From assembly GCF_001461695.1 (NCBI RefSeq), contig NZ_AUTC01000055.1, forward strand, positions 62,001 to 126,000: 64,000 bases of DNA. Direction: 5' to 3'. The DNA is from Sinorhizobium fredii USDA 205. GTDB taxonomy: Bacteria; Pseudomonadota; Alphaproteobacteria; Rhizobiales; Rhizobiaceae. The stretch's first letter is position 1, and each line of letters begins with the position of its first letter. Positions 16,418 to 25,947 of the stretch are shown here, one piece after another. A model generated the notes under the pieces. That model did not search any database. It had not been told where the DNA came from and saw only the letters and a list, made by a program, of their open reading frames with translations. Made by a program: the position numbers and the translations under genes.

Positions 16418-16711
16418 ATGACCGAAGCGACGAACGAGACCGTCTGCGGCGCGATCCGCGACGCGCTGCGCATGATCATCGATCCCGAACTTGGCCGCAA
16501 CATCGTCGATCTCGGCCTCATCTACGACGTTTCCGTCGATGATGGCGGCATCGCCCATGTGACGATGACGACGACCACGAGGGGTTGCCCGGCCAGCGAA
16601 TATCTGAAGGAGGCAGTCCGGAATTGCGTCTGGTATGTGCCGGGTGTCGAATATGCCGAAGTGCGGCTGACCTACGAGCCGGCCTGGACGCCGGAGATGA
16701 TGGCGAACTGA
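16418..16711 (+). CDS. DUF59/MIP18-family protein (iron-sulfur assembly type)
   Basis: DUF59 proteins such as SufT and PaaD take part in maturing iron-sulfur proteins. The 97-residue product shows the family pattern: DALRMIIDPELGRNIVDLGLIYDV, a beta segment HVTMTTTTRGCPAS with the conserved Cys, and VRLTYEPAWTPEMM at the end. The start at 16418 has AAAGG upstream. It is last in the set beginning with the DUF2249 protein and ends at a perfect bidirectional terminator. It may mature an iron-sulfur or haem protein of this cluster; the target is not known. Confidence 0.88.
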   Translation: MTEATNETVCGAIRDALRMIIDPELGRNIVDLGLIYDVSVDDGGIAHVTMTTTTRGCPASEYLKEAVRNCVWYVPGVEYAEVRLTYEPAWTPEMMAN

Positions 16712-16735
16712 GGCTTCACCAGTGCGGAGAAACGG

Positions 16736-16763
16736 AAACGGCCCGGAATTCCGGGCCGTTTTT
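16736..16763. terminator. Bidirectional terminator between DUF59 gene and nnrS
   Basis: A perfect palindrome AAACGGCCCGGAA/TTCCGGGCCGTTT is followed by T residues on the plus strand and mirrored on the minus strand. It sits between two convergent genes. Confidence 0.85.
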
Positions 16764-16784
16764 GCTGTGGCAAACGTATCGTAA

Positions 16785-17996
16785 TCAATGCAACGCGCGG
16801 CGCTTGCGCACCAGAATAGGCCCGTATTCGAGGCAGAACAGCGCGAAAGCCAGGATCCAGAGGCCACCGGATGCGGCGTAGAGCATAGTCGCGGCCTCAG
16901 GCAGCATTTCTGCCAGCGGCCGCAGCACGGCCGCGAGCAAGACCGCGGCGTAGGAGGCGACCGTCGGGCGCGAAGCCGTCAGCGCATGGCCGGTATGGCC
17001 GCGGCTGGCGCGGGTCATCACCGCGAGCATCATGGAGGCGATGGCGCCGACGGTCAGCACATGCATGACGGAGTGCTCTTCGACGAAGCCGAGCGCGGCG
17101 AAGCCGATCGCGGCAAAGCCCAATGGGATGAAGGCATAGGCAACGTGCAGGACGACGAGCAGCATTTCCGGCCAGGTGGCCCAGCCCCGCCAGCGGCCGA
17201 GCCGGATGACGTGCAGCAACGCGGCGACAAGGCCGGTAAGCGCTGTGGCCGGATGCTCGGGAAAGAGCGTCCACGATGCGAGCGCGGCAATGCCTGCGAG
17301 GATGGCCACCGTGTCGAAGCCATTATAAGGAACGGGAAAGTCGGTGCGGCCGAAGCGGTTCAACCAGTTGCGGGTGAAGCTCGGCAGAATTCGTCCGCCG
17401 ACGATTGTAACGAGGACAACATAGGCGGAGATGCCGAGGCGCATGGCAATATGCGCATGGTCTCCGGTGATCACCGCCACGTGAAAGCAGGCATTGGCGA
17501 GGGACAGTGCCAACAGCCCGCCAAGCACCTTCAGGTCCTTCCACTTGCGGCCGGCGATTACCTCGCGGGCGCAGATGAAAAGCAGCGCAGGAAGGAAGAG
17601 GCTATCGATTGCGGCAGCGGCCGGAACGCCGATCGTATCCGGGGAAAGCAGGGCCGCGCGCCCCGCCAGCCAGAGCGCGAACAGTCCGGCGAGCGGCCAG
17701 CCGGAGACCGGCAGCCGGCCCGTCCAGTTCGGCACCGCCGTCAGGAGAAAGCCGGCAAGAACGGCGGACGCGAAACCGAACAGCATCTCGTGCGCATGCC
17801 AGGCGTGAGCGCCGTAGCTGCCGCCAGGTTCGACATGGCCGGCGAGCGCGGCGATCCACAGGCCCATGGCGGAGACAGCCCAAAGCGCCGCTCCGAGGAA
17901 AAACGGCCGGAAACCGTATGAGAAAAGCACGGGCCCCGTCCGTCCCAGGCCCCGCGGCACGTGGCCGGGCCGCTCCGCCACCTTCGATCCATTCAT
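16785..17996 (-). CDS. nnrS: NnrS, haem-copper membrane protein of NO metabolism
   Basis: NnrS is a twelve-helix membrane protein that binds haem and copper and protects cells during nitrosative stress. The 403-residue product has the family's length and signature histidines: WHAHEMLFGFASAVLAGFLL near residue 68, then VMHVLTVGAIASMMLAVMTR and ASRGHTGH. It is divergent from nirK and shares with it one TTG-N8-CAA site. That site would place its start point about 23 bases before the ATG. The family call is strong; the biochemical step is not settled in the literature. Confidence 0.93.
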   Translation of the reverse strand: MNGSKVAERPGHVPRGLGRTGPVLFSYGFRPFFLGAALWAVSAMGLWIAALAGHVEPGGSYGAHAWHAHEMLFGFASAVLAGFLLTAVPNWTGRLPVSGWPLAGLFALWLAGRAALLSPDTIGVPAAAAIDSLFLPALLFICAREVIAGRKWKDLKVLGGLLALSLANACFHVAVITGDHAHIAMRLGISAYVVLVTIVGGRILPSFTRNWLNRFGRTDFPVPYNGFDTVAILAGIAALASWTLFPEHPATALTGLVAALLHVIRLGRWRGWATWPEMLLVVLHVAYAFIPLGFAAIGFAALGFVEEHSVMHVLTVGAIASMMLAVMTRASRGHTGHALTASRPTVASYAAVLLAAVLRPLAEMLPEAATMLYAASGGLWILAFALFCLEYGPILVRKRRALH

Positions 17997-18053
17997 GATT
18001 CAACTCCTGAGGTTTAGCTCGCATCTGAGTACCGGAGTTGCGAAGGGTCTTCT

Positions 18054-18067
18054 TTGACAATTGGCAA
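18054..18067. promoter_or_regulatory. Putative NnrR-type site between nnrS and nirK
   Basis: TTGACAATTGGCAA fits TTG-N8-CAA. Geometry gives start points near 18019 for nnrS and 18102 for nirK, the latter with a long leader of about 139 bases. Confidence 0.72.
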
Positions 18068-18240
18068 AGACACGGCCCGGTGCATGCCGCGCCTGCCGGG
18101 AGATCTGTCGCTGCTGCCCGTCAAAATGTCGCACCCGTGCAATCTGACTATTTGTTCCACCTCAAAGAGGATGGCCGCGACCCTCCTAGGATGAGAACGA
18201 CCGGGCGATATTCGCTCCGTCCTTTTCAAGGAGAGGTTCC

Positions 18241-19371
18241 ATGTCTGAGCAATTCCAGATGACACGCCGCAGCATGCTGGCCGGCGCGGCGATTGCGGGC
18301 GCGCTGACCCCGCTCGTCGGCGCAGCCTCCGCACAGGCGGAAGAGGCGGTCGCCAAGATCGCCCCCGTAGACATTGCTTCGCTGCCGCGCGTGAAGGTCG
18401 ATCTCGTCAAGCCGCCCTTCGTCCACGCCCACACGCAGAAGGCCGAAGGCGGTCCGAAGGTCGTCGAGTTCACCCTGACGATCGAGGAGAAGAAGATCGT
18501 CGTCGACGACCAGGGCACGGAAGTCCAGGCGATGACCTTCGACGGCTCGGTTCCCGGTCCGATGATGGTCGTGCACCAGGACGACTATGTCGAACTGACC
18601 CTCATCAACCCCGAAACCAATACGTTGCAGCACAATATCGACTTCCACTCGGCAACCGGCGCGCTCGGCGGCGGCGCGCTGACGGTCGTCAATCCGGGCG
18701 AGTCCACGGTCCTGCGCTTCAAGGCGACCAAGGCGGGCGTCTTCGTCTACCACTGCGCACCTCCCGGCATGGTCCCGTGGCACGTCACCTCGGGGATGAA
18801 CGGCGCGATCATGGTGCTGCCGCGCGAGGGACTGACCGACGGCCAGGGCAAGTCGCTGACCTACGACAAGGTCTATTATGTCGGCGAGCAGGACTTCTAC
18901 GTGCCGCGTGACGCGCAGGGAAATTACAAGAAATACGAGAGCGCCGGCGATGCCTACGCGGATACGCTGGAAGTCATGCGGACACTGACCCCGACCCACA
19001 TCGTCTTCAACGGTGCGGTGGGGGCGCTCACCGGCGACAACGCGCTGAAGGCAGCCGTCGGCGAAAAGGTTCTGATCGTCCATTCGCAAGCCAACCGCGA
19101 CACCCGCCCGCATCTGATCGGCGGCCATGGCGACTATGTCTGGGCGACGGGCAAGTTCCGCAATCCTCCGGATCGCGATCAGGAAACCTGGTTCATTCCC
19201 GGCGGCACGGCGGGCGCGGCCTTCTACACTTTCGAGCAGCCCGGCATCTACGCCTATGTGAACCACAACCTGATCGAAGCCTTCGAGCTTGGCGCCGCTG
19301 CCCACTTCACCGTCACCGGCGACTGGAACGACGATCTCATGACCTCCGTTCGCGCGCCGTCGGGCACCTGA
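18241..19371 (+). CDS. nirK: NirK, copper-containing nitrite reductase
   Basis: NirK reduces nitrite to NO in the periplasm. The 376-residue precursor begins with a twin-arginine signal ([14 protein letters not shown], cleavage near AQA at residue 33), so it is exported folded. Type 1 copper ligands are His131, Cys172, His181 and Met186; type 2 ligands are His136, His171 and His342. Catalytic Asp134 lies in HNIDFH, and the second catalytic His is in GGHGDYVW. The TGALGGG segment and overall length fit class I (blue/green) enzymes. Pseudoazurin, encoded nearby, is the likely electron donor. nirV follows, and a NnrR-type site lies upstream. Confidence 0.97.
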   Translation: MSEQFQMTRRSMLAGAAIAGALTPLVGAASAQAEEAVAKIAPVDIASLPRVKVDLVKPPFVHAHTQKAEGGPKVVEFTLTIEEKKIVVDDQGTEVQAMTFDGSVPGPMMVVHQDDYVELTLINPETNTLQHNIDFHSATGALGGGALTVVNPGESTVLRFKATKAGVFVYHCAPPGMVPWHVTSGMNGAIMVLPREGLTDGQGKSLTYDKVYYVGEQDFYVPRDAQGNYKKYESAGDAYADTLEVMRTLTPTHIVFNGAVGALTGDNALKAAVGEKVLIVHSQANRDTRPHLIGGHGDYVWATGKFRNPPDRDQETWFIPGGTAGAAFYTFEQPGIYAYVNHNLIEAFELGAAAHFTVTGDWNDDLMTSVRAPSGT

Positions 19372-19483
19372 GACCGCCGCGCGCGGCCTGCGCCGGCGGG
19401 AATTCCGCCAGCGCAGGCCCTGATATCGCCGCATGATCCTTGGGCGGAAACGAGCAAAGAAGGATCGTCGCAAGGAGGCCGTC

Positions 19484-20398
19484 ATGGCCGCGCTTTCAGA
19501 AAAACGAGACGCTACGTCCTTATCGCTGGCAATCCCTTCCGTCCTCTTCCTGCTTCTCGCCGGCCTTCTCGCAAAGCAGACGGGCCTCGTGTTCGACGCT
19601 CCGGTCGGCACGCCGCTCGACGAGCCGCCGATCGTCGTTATCGCTCCGCGGGATTTCAGCTACCGCGTCGCCGGCGAATTCTTCAAGAATGGTTATGCGG
19701 TCGACGGGCCGATGATGACGGTGCGCATGAGCGTGCCGCTCACCATCATGAAATACCAGGTGACGGCCGCCGACTATGCGCGCTGTGTTACGGCAGGGGC
19801 CTGTCCGCCCGCTGAACCTGAGCATGTGCCGGCGGATCCGGCGCTGACACCGGCGACGGGCGTCAGCTTCGATGACGCGGAGGCCTACGCCGCCTGGATC
19901 AGCCGCAGCACCGGAGCGGTCTGGGTGCTTCCGACGGACGAGCAACTCGCCTTTGCGGCCGGCAGCCGTTTCCCCGACGATGCGCTCGGCGTCGATTCCG
20001 ACACATCCAACCCGGCCCTGCGCTGGCTCGCCGATTACCGGCGCGAGACGGCCCGCAAGGCTTCACGCGAGCCGAAACCGCAGTCGCTCGGACACTTCGG
20101 GGAAAGCGAGACCGGACTTTCTGACTTCGCCGGCAATGTCTGGGAATGGACGACGACCTGCAGCCGCCGCGTCACTCTGGATCGCTCCGGATCCGTCATC
20201 AGCGATGCCGCCTCCTGCGGGATCTACATCGCGACCGGCAAGCACCGTGCCGCGCTGAGCTCCTTCGTCCGCAATCCCAAGGGTGGCGGCTGCGCCGTTG
20301 GCGCTCCTCCCGACAATGTCGGCTTCCGCCTGGTGAAGGATAGCCGCTGGTATGCGCCGCTTCTCCAGACGCTGAGGGCGAAGGGCCTGAGCATATGA
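19484..20398 (+). CDS. nirV: NirV, formylglycine-generating-enzyme-like protein
   Basis: NirV is usually the partner gene of nirK; its role in nitrite reductase function is unproven. The 304-residue product has one N-terminal membrane anchor (SLAIPSVLFLLLAGLLAKQT) and then a FGE-sulfatase-type fold. Family marks are MMTVRMSVPLTIMKYQVTAAD, SFDDAEAYAAWIS, LSDFAGNVWEWTTTC and the closing PPDNVGFRLVKD. The start at 19484 has AGGAGG six bases upstream; the longer frame to 19433 does not. It is 112 bases after nirK and probably cotranscribed. Confidence 0.9.
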   Translation: MAALSEKRDATSLSLAIPSVLFLLLAGLLAKQTGLVFDAPVGTPLDEPPIVVIAPRDFSYRVAGEFFKNGYAVDGPMMTVRMSVPLTIMKYQVTAADYARCVTAGACPPAEPEHVPADPALTPATGVSFDDAEAYAAWISRSTGAVWVLPTDEQLAFAAGSRFPDDALGVDSDTSNPALRWLADYRRETARKASREPKPQSLGHFGESETGLSDFAGNVWEWTTTCSRRVTLDRSGSVISDAASCGIYIATGKHRAALSSFVRNPKGGGCAVGAPPDNVGFRLVKDSRWYAPLLQTLRAKGLSI

Positions 20399-20512
20399 TC
20401 TCCGTTATGCGCGGCCGCCGTGAACCTCGGCTTTCTTCCTCCTGCCTGCCATGATAGGACCTTCAAGGGGTGCAGGTGAGCGAGCGCGTGGCGCTCCGAT
20501 AGGGGAGATGGA

Positions 20513-21208
20513 ATGAAGATCGACCGGAGCGTGGTGAGGTCGCTTCCCCTGTTCGACAGGATGACCGACGCCGATCTGGACAGGTTGCTGGGTCATGCCA
20601 CGGCGAAACGGCTTCCGCCGGGCGACGCCGTGTTCGAGCAGGGTCAGACGGCCACCAGCTTTTTCCTTCTCCTGCATGGGCGGCTGAAAGTGACCCAGGT
20701 CACCGAGGATGGCCAGCAGATCATTGTGCGCGTCGTCCATCCGGGCGACCTCTTCGGTTTCGCCAAGGCACTGCAGCGTTCGGACTATCCAGGCACCGCG
20801 ACGGCGGTCACCGAAAGCGTCGCCCTATCCTGGCCGACGGACCTGTGGCCGCAATTCGTCGAGCAGAATCCGCGTCTGGCCATCAGTACCATGCAGACGA
20901 TCGGACAGCGGCTGGAAGAGGCACACACGCGAATCCGCGAAATGTCCACGCAGGAAGTCGAACGGCGCGTCGCCCATGCGGTGCTGCGCCTTTCCCGTCA
21001 GGCGGGCAAGCAGGAAAAAGGCGGCATCCGCATCGACTTTCCGATTTCACGTCAGGATATCGCCGAGATGACCGGCACCACGCTCCACACCGTGTCGCGC
21101 ATCTTGAGCGCCTGGGAGGCGAAGGGTCTGGTCGAAGGCGGGCGCCAGAAGCTGATCATCTGCGATCTGCCCGGACTGGCGCAGCTTGCCGACGGCGGGC
21201 GGGACTGA
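20513..21208 (+). CDS. nnrR: NnrR, Crp/Fnr-family NO-responsive regulator
   Basis: NnrR activates nir and nor genes in response to NO. The 231-residue product has a cyclic-nucleotide-like sensor domain (about 20-140) and a C-terminal helix-turn-helix with the recognition segment ISRQDIAEMTGTTLHTVSRI. It lacks the N-terminal cysteine cluster of FNR and has only one Cys, near the C-terminus, as expected for NnrR rather than FnrN. It lies between nirV and pseudoazurin, at the centre of the genes it would control. I see no TTG-N8-CAA site in its own 114-base upstream gap. Confidence 0.92.
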   Translation: MKIDRSVVRSLPLFDRMTDADLDRLLGHATAKRLPPGDAVFEQGQTATSFFLLLHGRLKVTQVTEDGQQIIVRVVHPGDLFGFAKALQRSDYPGTATAVTESVALSWPTDLWPQFVEQNPRLAISTMQTIGQRLEEAHTRIREMSTQEVERRVAHAVLRLSRQAGKQEKGGIRIDFPISRQDIAEMTGTTLHTVSRILSAWEAKGLVEGGRQKLIICDLPGLAQLADGGRD

Positions 21209-21229
21209 GCCGAACAACATCGCAGTTGT

Positions 21230-21243
21230 TTGACAGACATCAA
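21230..21243 (+). promoter_or_regulatory. Putative NnrR-type site upstream of pseudoazurin
   Basis: TTGACAGACATCAA matches TTG-N8-CAA. A start point near 21278 leaves a leader of about 41 bases before the GTG start. Confidence 0.72.
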
Positions 21244-21318
21244 AGACCGGATGCCGTTGCTGTCTTATCTCCTTTCTGCAGGAACCGAACAGGGTTCTGA
21301 AACCTAAGGAGAATTTCA

Positions 21319-21762
21319 GTGCGCATAATCGCAAAGGGCGCTGCAGTCGCCGCCATTCTTGCCGCCTTTACCGGTACCGCATTCGCCGCCGACTTCGAGG
21401 TTCATATGCTGAACAAGGGCGCGGAAGGGTCGATGGTATTCGAGCCGGCATTCGTCAAGGTCAATCCGGGCGACAGCGTCACTTTCGTGCCGACCGACAA
21501 GGGGCACAATGTCGAGACCATCAAGGACATGATCCCCGACGGCGCCACGCCCTTCAAGAGCAAGATGAACGAGACATACAAGGTGGCGTTCGACGCGCCT
21601 GGTATCTACGCCGTCAAATGCGCGCCGCATGTCGGCATGGGCATGGTCGGCGTCGTGGTCGTCGGTGACGCGCCTGCCAATGTCGAGAAGGTCAAGGGCG
21701 TCAAACTACCGAAGAAGGCTCAGGAACGCCTCGACGCCGCTCTTGCCGCTGCTCTTCAATAG
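21319..21762 (+). CDS. azu: Pseudoazurin, periplasmic blue copper protein
   Basis: Pseudoazurin carries electrons from the bc1 complex to nitrite reductase. The 147-residue precursor starts with GTG, supported by AAGGAG at a good distance, and has a signal peptide cut after AFA (residue 23). Type 1 copper ligands are His63, Cys101, His104 and Met109 (GHNVE and [12 protein letters not shown]), which correspond to 40, 78, 81 and 86 of the mature protein, the classical pseudoazurin positions. It is a single-gene unit with its own NnrR-type site and a hairpin after the stop. Confidence 0.94.
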   Translation: MRIIAKGAAVAAILAAFTGTAFAADFEVHMLNKGAEGSMVFEPAFVKVNPGDSVTFVPTDKGHNVETIKDMIPDGATPFKSKMNETYKVAFDAPGIYAVKCAPHVGMGMVGVVVVGDAPANVEKVKGVKLPKKAQERLDAALAAALQ

Positions 21763-21793
21763 TCAATCGACAGTATGACAAACGTATAATGGG

Positions 21794-21825
21794 TCCCGGC
21801 GCAATACAATCCAAGTGCGCCGGGC
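21794..21825 (+). terminator. Hairpin after the pseudoazurin gene
   Basis: Arms CCCGGCGCA and TGCGCCGGG enclose a 12-base loop 30 bases past the stop. No long T run follows, so it may be a weak terminator or an mRNA-stabilising hairpin. Confidence 0.5.
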
Positions 21826-21888
21826 TGAAACTTGATATTTCAGGAATACTAAATGTGCGCGATACTTCGTCTCGCCACCGTCAAGTAA

Positions 21889-21902
21889 TTGACGAAAATC
21901 AA
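21889..21902 (+). promoter_or_regulatory. Putative FixK/FNR/NnrR-type site upstream of napE
   Basis: TTGACGAAAATCAA fits TTG-N8-CAA and is closer than the others to the FNR/FixK consensus TTGAT-N4-ATCAA. A start point near 21937 leaves about 79 bases before napE. The surrounding 150 bases are clearly more AT-rich than the rest of the window, as is common for a strong anaerobic promoter. Confidence 0.7.
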
Positions 21903-22015
21903 TTCGGTAAGTCAAGAATTATCGAACGGATAAATTATTTCGGCTCTCCCTTTATTTTTGGATTCACCGCGCTAGACTTGTGAATGGCGCGTGCGTTCGA
22001 GGAGGGAGACGCGAG

Positions 22016-22201
22016 ATGTCTGATGTCGATCGGACCACGGCGGGCCCGTTGCGGTCGCAGCGGAAAACCGAGTTCCTTACCTTTCTCGTCTTGGCGTTCG
22101 GCATCTGGCCGATCGTGGCCGTGGGCGTGGTCGGTGCCTACGGCTTTCTCGTCTGGATGTTCCAGATCATCTTCGGACCACCCGGTCCGCCAGTGCATTG
22201 A
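22016..22201 (+). CDS. napE: NapE, small membrane protein of periplasmic nitrate reductase operon
   Basis: NapE is a one-helix membrane protein of unknown detailed role encoded first in many alphaproteobacterial nap operons. The 61-residue product starts MSDVDRTTAGPLRSQRKTEF and has one or two hydrophobic stretches (LTFLVLAFGIWPIVAVGVVG), ending in IFGPPGPPVH. I chose the ATG at 22016 because GGAGGGA lies about nine bases upstream. napF follows after seven bases. Confidence 0.9.
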   Translation: MSDVDRTTAGPLRSQRKTEFLTFLVLAFGIWPIVAVGVVGAYGFLVWMFQIIFGPPGPPVH

Positions 22202-22208
22202 GGGTGGC

Positions 22209-22709
22209 ATGGGCGAGGGCATCGACACATCGAGGCGGAATTTTCTGCGTGGCAGGTACGAAGGGTATGGCCAACGCGTCCGCCCCCCTGGGGTGCCCGC
22301 CGCGAGCCTCGAAGCGTGCACGGGGTGCGGGAAATGCGTCGACGCCTGTCCGACGCACATCATCCGGTTGATCGCGGATCGCCCGGCGCTCGATTTCTCC
22401 GTCGCCGAGTGCACCTTCTGCGGCCAATGCGCGGAACTCTGTCCCGAGCCGGTTTTCACCGGCCGACCACAGTCCTTTCCACATGTCGCGATGATCGGCG
22501 AGAGCTGTCTCGCCAGGAACGGCACCGACTGCCAGGCCTGTCGCGACGGCTGTCCGACGGAGGCGATCCGGTTCCGTCCGCGTGCCGGCGGACCGTTCCT
22601 GCCCGAGCTCAGGGAGGAGGCCTGTACCGGCTGCGGCGCCTGTCTCGCTGTCTGCCCCGTGGGGGCCACAGGCATTCGCGAATTCGACAGGGAGCGCGCA
22701 CATGTCTGA
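22209..22709 (+). CDS. napF: NapF, ferredoxin-type iron-sulfur protein
   Basis: NapF is a cytoplasmic polyferredoxin thought to help maturation of NapA before Tat export. The 166-residue product has four cysteine groups for [4Fe-4S] clusters: residues 37/40/43/47, 68/71/74/78, 108/111/115 with Cys100 as the likely fourth ligand, and 139/142/145/149. The N-terminus (DTSRRNFLRGR) resembles the twin-arginine-like stretch seen in many NapF proteins. It overlaps napD by eight bases. Confidence 0.93.
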   Translation: MGEGIDTSRRNFLRGRYEGYGQRVRPPGVPAASLEACTGCGKCVDACPTHIIRLIADRPALDFSVAECTFCGQCAELCPEPVFTGRPQSFPHVAMIGESCLARNGTDCQACRDGCPTEAIRFRPRAGGPFLPELREEACTGCGACLAVCPVGATGIREFDRERAHV

Positions 22710-22989
22710 TGCGAGTGCGTTCTATCACATTTCCAGCGCCGTCGTCGTGACGATGCCGCCTATGCAGGAGCGCGTCCTCGCTCGGCTCGCAGAGATGCAG
22801 AACGTCGAGGTTTACGCGCATCAGGACGGAAAGATCGTCGTTGTGATCGAGGGAACGAGCACTGGAATGCTCGGTGAAATCCTGTCGCGCATCTCGGTGC
22901 TCGAGGGCGTGGTGGCAGCCAATATGGTGTTTGAGCATGTCGAAGCTGAAGGAGACGATCGCCATGACCGGCGAACTGACGCGGCGTGA
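22702..22989 (+). CDS. napD: NapD, Tat-proofreading chaperone of NapA
   Basis: NapD binds the twin-arginine signal of NapA and holds back export until the molybdenum cofactor is in place. The 95-residue product begins [20 protein letters not shown], with the ferredoxin-like fold pattern [17 protein letters not shown] and a family-typical closing part ([20 protein letters not shown]). The 3' end overlaps the start of napA by 26 bases, so synthesis of chaperone and client is likely coupled. Confidence 0.92.
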   Translation: MSDASAFYHISSAVVVTMPPMQERVLARLAEMQNVEVYAHQDGKIVVVIEGTSTGMLGEILSRISVLEGVVAANMVFEHVEAEGDDRHDRRTDAA

Positions 22990-25468
22990 AATCTTGAAGG
23001 CGCATGCCGCCGGCATCGCCGCAGCGACGGCAGGCATCGCGCTTCCCGCCGCGGCGCAGCCCGTGCCGGGCGGTGTGGAAGCGCTGCAGATCAAATGGGC
23101 GAAGGCACCATGCCGCTTCTGCGGCACGGGCTGCGGCGTCATGGTGGGCGTCAAGGAGGGGCAGGTCGTCGCCACCCACGGCGACATGCAGGCCGAGGTC
23201 AACCGTGGCCTCAACTGCATCAAGGGCTACTTCCTTTCAAAGATCATGTACGGCGCCGATCGGTTGCAAACGCCCTTGCTGCGCAAGCGCAACGGCGCCT
23301 ATGCCAAGGACGGCGAGTTCGAGCCCGTCAGCTGGGACGAAGCCTTCGACGTCATGGCGGAACAGGCGAAGAGGGTGCTGAAGGATAAGGGACCGACCGC
23401 CGTCGGAATGTTCGGCTCCGGCCAATGGACGATCTTCGAAGGATATGCGGCCACCAAGCTGATGCGCGCCGGCTTCCGCTCCAACAATCTCGATCCCAAT
23501 GCCCGCCACTGCATGGCTTCGGCCGCCGTCGCCTTCATGCGCACCTTCGGCATGGACGAGCCGATGGGATGCTACGACGATTTCGAGCATGCCGACGCCT
23601 TCGTGCTCTGGGGCTCGAACATGGCGGAGATGCACCCGATCCTGTGGACGCGTCTTGCCGATCGAAGGCTTGGACATGAGCATGTCAAGGTGGCGGTGCT
23701 CTCGACCTTCACGCATCGCAGCATGGATCTCGCCGACATTCCGATCGTCTTCAAGCCCGGCACCGATCTGGCGATCCTCAACTACATCGCCAATCACATC
23801 ATCCAGACGGGCCGGGTGAACGAGGATTTCGTCAAGAAGCATACGACCTTCATGGTTGGCGCCACCGACATCGGCTATGGCCTGAGGCCGGACAATCCGC
23901 TTGAGGTCAAGGCGAAGAACGCCAAGGACGCGGCGAAGATGACGCCGAGCGACTTCGAGAGCTTCAAGACTTTCGTTTCGGAATACACGCTCGACAAGAC
24001 CGTCGAACTGACGGGCGTCGAGGCCGGGTTCCTCGAGCAATTGGCTGACCTCTATGCCGATCCCAACCGCAAGGTGATGTCGCTCTGGACCATGGGGTTC
24101 AACCAGCATGTGCGGGGCGTCTGGGTCAACCAGATGGTCTATAACCTCCATCTCCTGACCGGAAAGATCTCCGAGCCCGGCAACAGCCCATTCTCGCTGA
24201 CCGGCCAGCCTTCGGCCTGCGGTACGGCGCGCGAGGTCGGCACCTTCGCCCACCGGCTGCCGGCCGACATGACGGTGACCAATCCGGAGCACCGCGAGCA
24301 CGCCGAGGAGATCTGGCGCGTTCCCCACGGCCTCATTCCGGAGAAGCCCGGTTACCACGCCGTCGAGCAGGACCGGATGCTGAAGGACGGCAAGCTCAAT
24401 TTCTATTGGGTTCAGGTCAACAACAACGTCCAGGCGGCTCCCAATACGCAGAACGAGACCTATCAGGGCTATCGCAACCCGGACAATTTCATCGTGGTCT
24501 CCGACGTCTATCCGACGATCACGGCGATGAGCGCCGACCTGATCCTGCCGGCCGCCATGTGGGTTGAGAAGGAAGGCGCCTATGGCAATGCCGAGCGCCG
24601 CACCCATGTCTGGCACCAGCTCGTCAACGCGCCTGGAGAAGCGCGGTCCGATCTCTGGCAGATGGTGGAATTCTCGAAGCGCTTCACAACCGACGAGGTC
24701 TGGCCGGCCGATATCCTCGATGCCAACCCAGGCTATCGCGGCAAGACCCTCTACGACGTGCTCTTCAAGAACGGCAATGTCGACCGTTTCCCGGCAAGCG
24801 AAATCAACAAGGAATACGCCAACCGCGAGGCTGAAGCCTTCGGCTTCTACATCCAGAAGGGCCTGTTCGAGGAATACGCCTCCTTCGGGCGCGGGCACGG
24901 GCATGACCTGGCGCCCTATGACCGTTACCACGAGGAACGGGGGCTCCGCTGGCCCGTTGTCGACGGCAAGGAGACGCTGTGGCGTTACCGGGAAGGCTAT
25001 GATCCCTATGTGAAGCCGGGGGAGGGCGTGAAGTTCTACGGCCGCCCGGACGGCAGGGCGGTGATCCTTGCCGTCCCCTACGAACCGCCGGCGGAATCGC
25101 CCGACGACGAATACAACGTCTGGCTGGTGACGGGCCGCGTCCTCGAGCATTGGCACTCGGGCTCGATGACGATGCGGGTGCCGGAACTCTACAAGGCGTT
25201 CCCCGGGGCGGTCTGCTTCATGAATGCGGGCGACGCCCGCGATCGCGGCATCAACCAGGGCGCCGAGGTGCGGATCGTTTCCCGTCGCGGCGAGATTCGC
25301 GCCCGCGTCGAGACGCGCGGCCGCAACCGCATGCCGCCGGGCGTCATCTTCGTACCCTGGTTCGACGCCAGCAGGCTGATCAACAAGGTGACCCTCGACG
25401 CAACCGATCCCATCTCCAAACAGACGGATTTCAAAAAATGCGCGGTCAAAATCGTCTCTGTCGCATGA
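22964..25468 (+). CDS. napA: NapA, catalytic subunit of periplasmic nitrate reductase
   Basis: NapA reduces nitrate to nitrite in the periplasm with a bis-MGD molybdenum centre and one [4Fe-4S] cluster. The 834-residue precursor starts [20 protein letters not shown], a twin-arginine signal preceded by GGAG; a longer frame back to 22874 lies in napD and is not used. Cluster ligands are Cys50, Cys53, Cys57 and Cys85 (CRFCGTGC). The molybdenum ligand is Cys183 in [13 protein letters not shown]. It ends in an overlap with napB (ATGATGA). Confidence 0.97.
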   Translation: MTGELTRREILKAHAAGIAAATAGIALPAAAQPVPGGVEALQIKWAKAPCRFCGTGCGVMVGVKEGQVVATHGDMQAEVNRGLNCIKGYFLSKIMYGADRLQTPLLRKRNGAYAKDGEFEPVSWDEAFDVMAEQAKRVLKDKGPTAVGMFGSGQWTIFEGYAATKLMRAGFRSNNLDPNARHCMASAAVAFMRTFGMDEPMGCYDDFEHADAFVLWGSNMAEMHPILWTRLADRRLGHEHVKVAVLSTFTHRSMDLADIPIVFKPGTDLAILNYIANHIIQTGRVNEDFVKKHTTFMVGATDIGYGLRPDNPLEVKAKNAKDAAKMTPSDFESFKTFVSEYTLDKTVELTGVEAGFLEQLADLYADPNRKVMSLWTMGFNQHVRGVWVNQMVYNLHLLTGKISEPGNSPFSLTGQPSACGTAREVGTFAHRLPADMTVTNPEHREHAEEIWRVPHGLIPEKPGYHAVEQDRMLKDGKLNFYWVQVNNNVQAAPNTQNETYQGYRNPDNFIVVSDVYPTITAMSADLILPAAMWVEKEGAYGNAERRTHVWHQLVNAPGEARSDLWQMVEFSKRFTTDEVWPADILDANPGYRGKTLYDVLFKNGNVDRFPASEINKEYANREAEAFGFYIQKGLFEEYASFGRGHGHDLAPYDRYHEERGLRWPVVDGKETLWRYREGYDPYVKPGEGVKFYGRPDGRAVILAVPYEPPAESPDDEYNVWLVTGRVLEHWHSGSMTMRVPELYKAFPGAVCFMNAGDARDRGINQGAEVRIVSRRGEIRARVETRGRNRMPPGVIFVPWFDASRLINKVTLDATDPISKQTDFKKCAVKIVSVA

Positions 25469-25944
25469 TGAGAAGCCCCGGGTCATGGCTCGGGGCGCTG
25501 TTGGTGATCCTGTTCGTTGCAACGGGGGCCATAGCCCAGATGGTGCCAGGCGAAAGGGTGCCGAAGCTCTCCGGGCCACCGCAGGAGATGGGTGAGGTGG
25601 AGGCGGAGCCGATCCCGAAATGGGTCGTGGACGACGCCCGCAAGGAGCGCGCCTATCCCGACCAGCCGCCGATCATTCCGCACTCGATCGAGGGTTATCA
25701 GCTTTCGGTCAACACCAACCGGTGCCTTTCCTGCCACAAACGGGAACTGACGCAAGAGTCGGGCGCGCCGATGATCAGCGTCACCCATTACATGACGCGC
25801 GAAGGCCAGATGCTCGCCGACGTTTCGCCGCGGCGCTATTTCTGCACGGCCTGCCATGTTCCGCAGGCCGATGTGCGTCCGCTCGTCGGCAACACGTTCA
25901 AGGATATGAGCGACATGGGCGTCAAGCAGGCGGGGAGCGAGTAG
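25465..25944 (+). CDS. napB: NapB, dihaem cytochrome c subunit of periplasmic nitrate reductase
   Basis: NapB passes electrons from NapC to NapA in the periplasm. The 159-residue precursor has a signal peptide ([17 protein letters not shown]) and two haem motifs, CLSCH at 87-91 and CTACH at 127-131. The phrases [20 protein letters not shown] and [13 protein letters not shown] are typical of the family. Start is at the first of two adjacent ATG codons overlapping the napA stop; the second (25468) is equally possible. napC follows after three bases. Confidence 0.95.
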   Translation: MMRSPGSWLGALLVILFVATGAIAQMVPGERVPKLSGPPQEMGEVEAEPIPKWVVDDARKERAYPDQPPIIPHSIEGYQLSVNTNRCLSCHKRELTQESGAPMISVTHYMTREGQMLADVSPRRYFCTACHVPQADVRPLVGNTFKDMSDMGVKQAGSE

Positions 25945-25947
25945 GCC

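Noticed and set aside
20399..20512. NnrR autoregulatory site before nnrR
   Set aside because: No TTG-N8-CAA palindrome is present in this 114-base gap.
23237..25579. Long minus-strand open frame of 780 codons across napA
   Set aside because: It is antisense to a well-supported napA and is a by-product of high GC content; composition (many Arg, His, Gly) is not protein-like.
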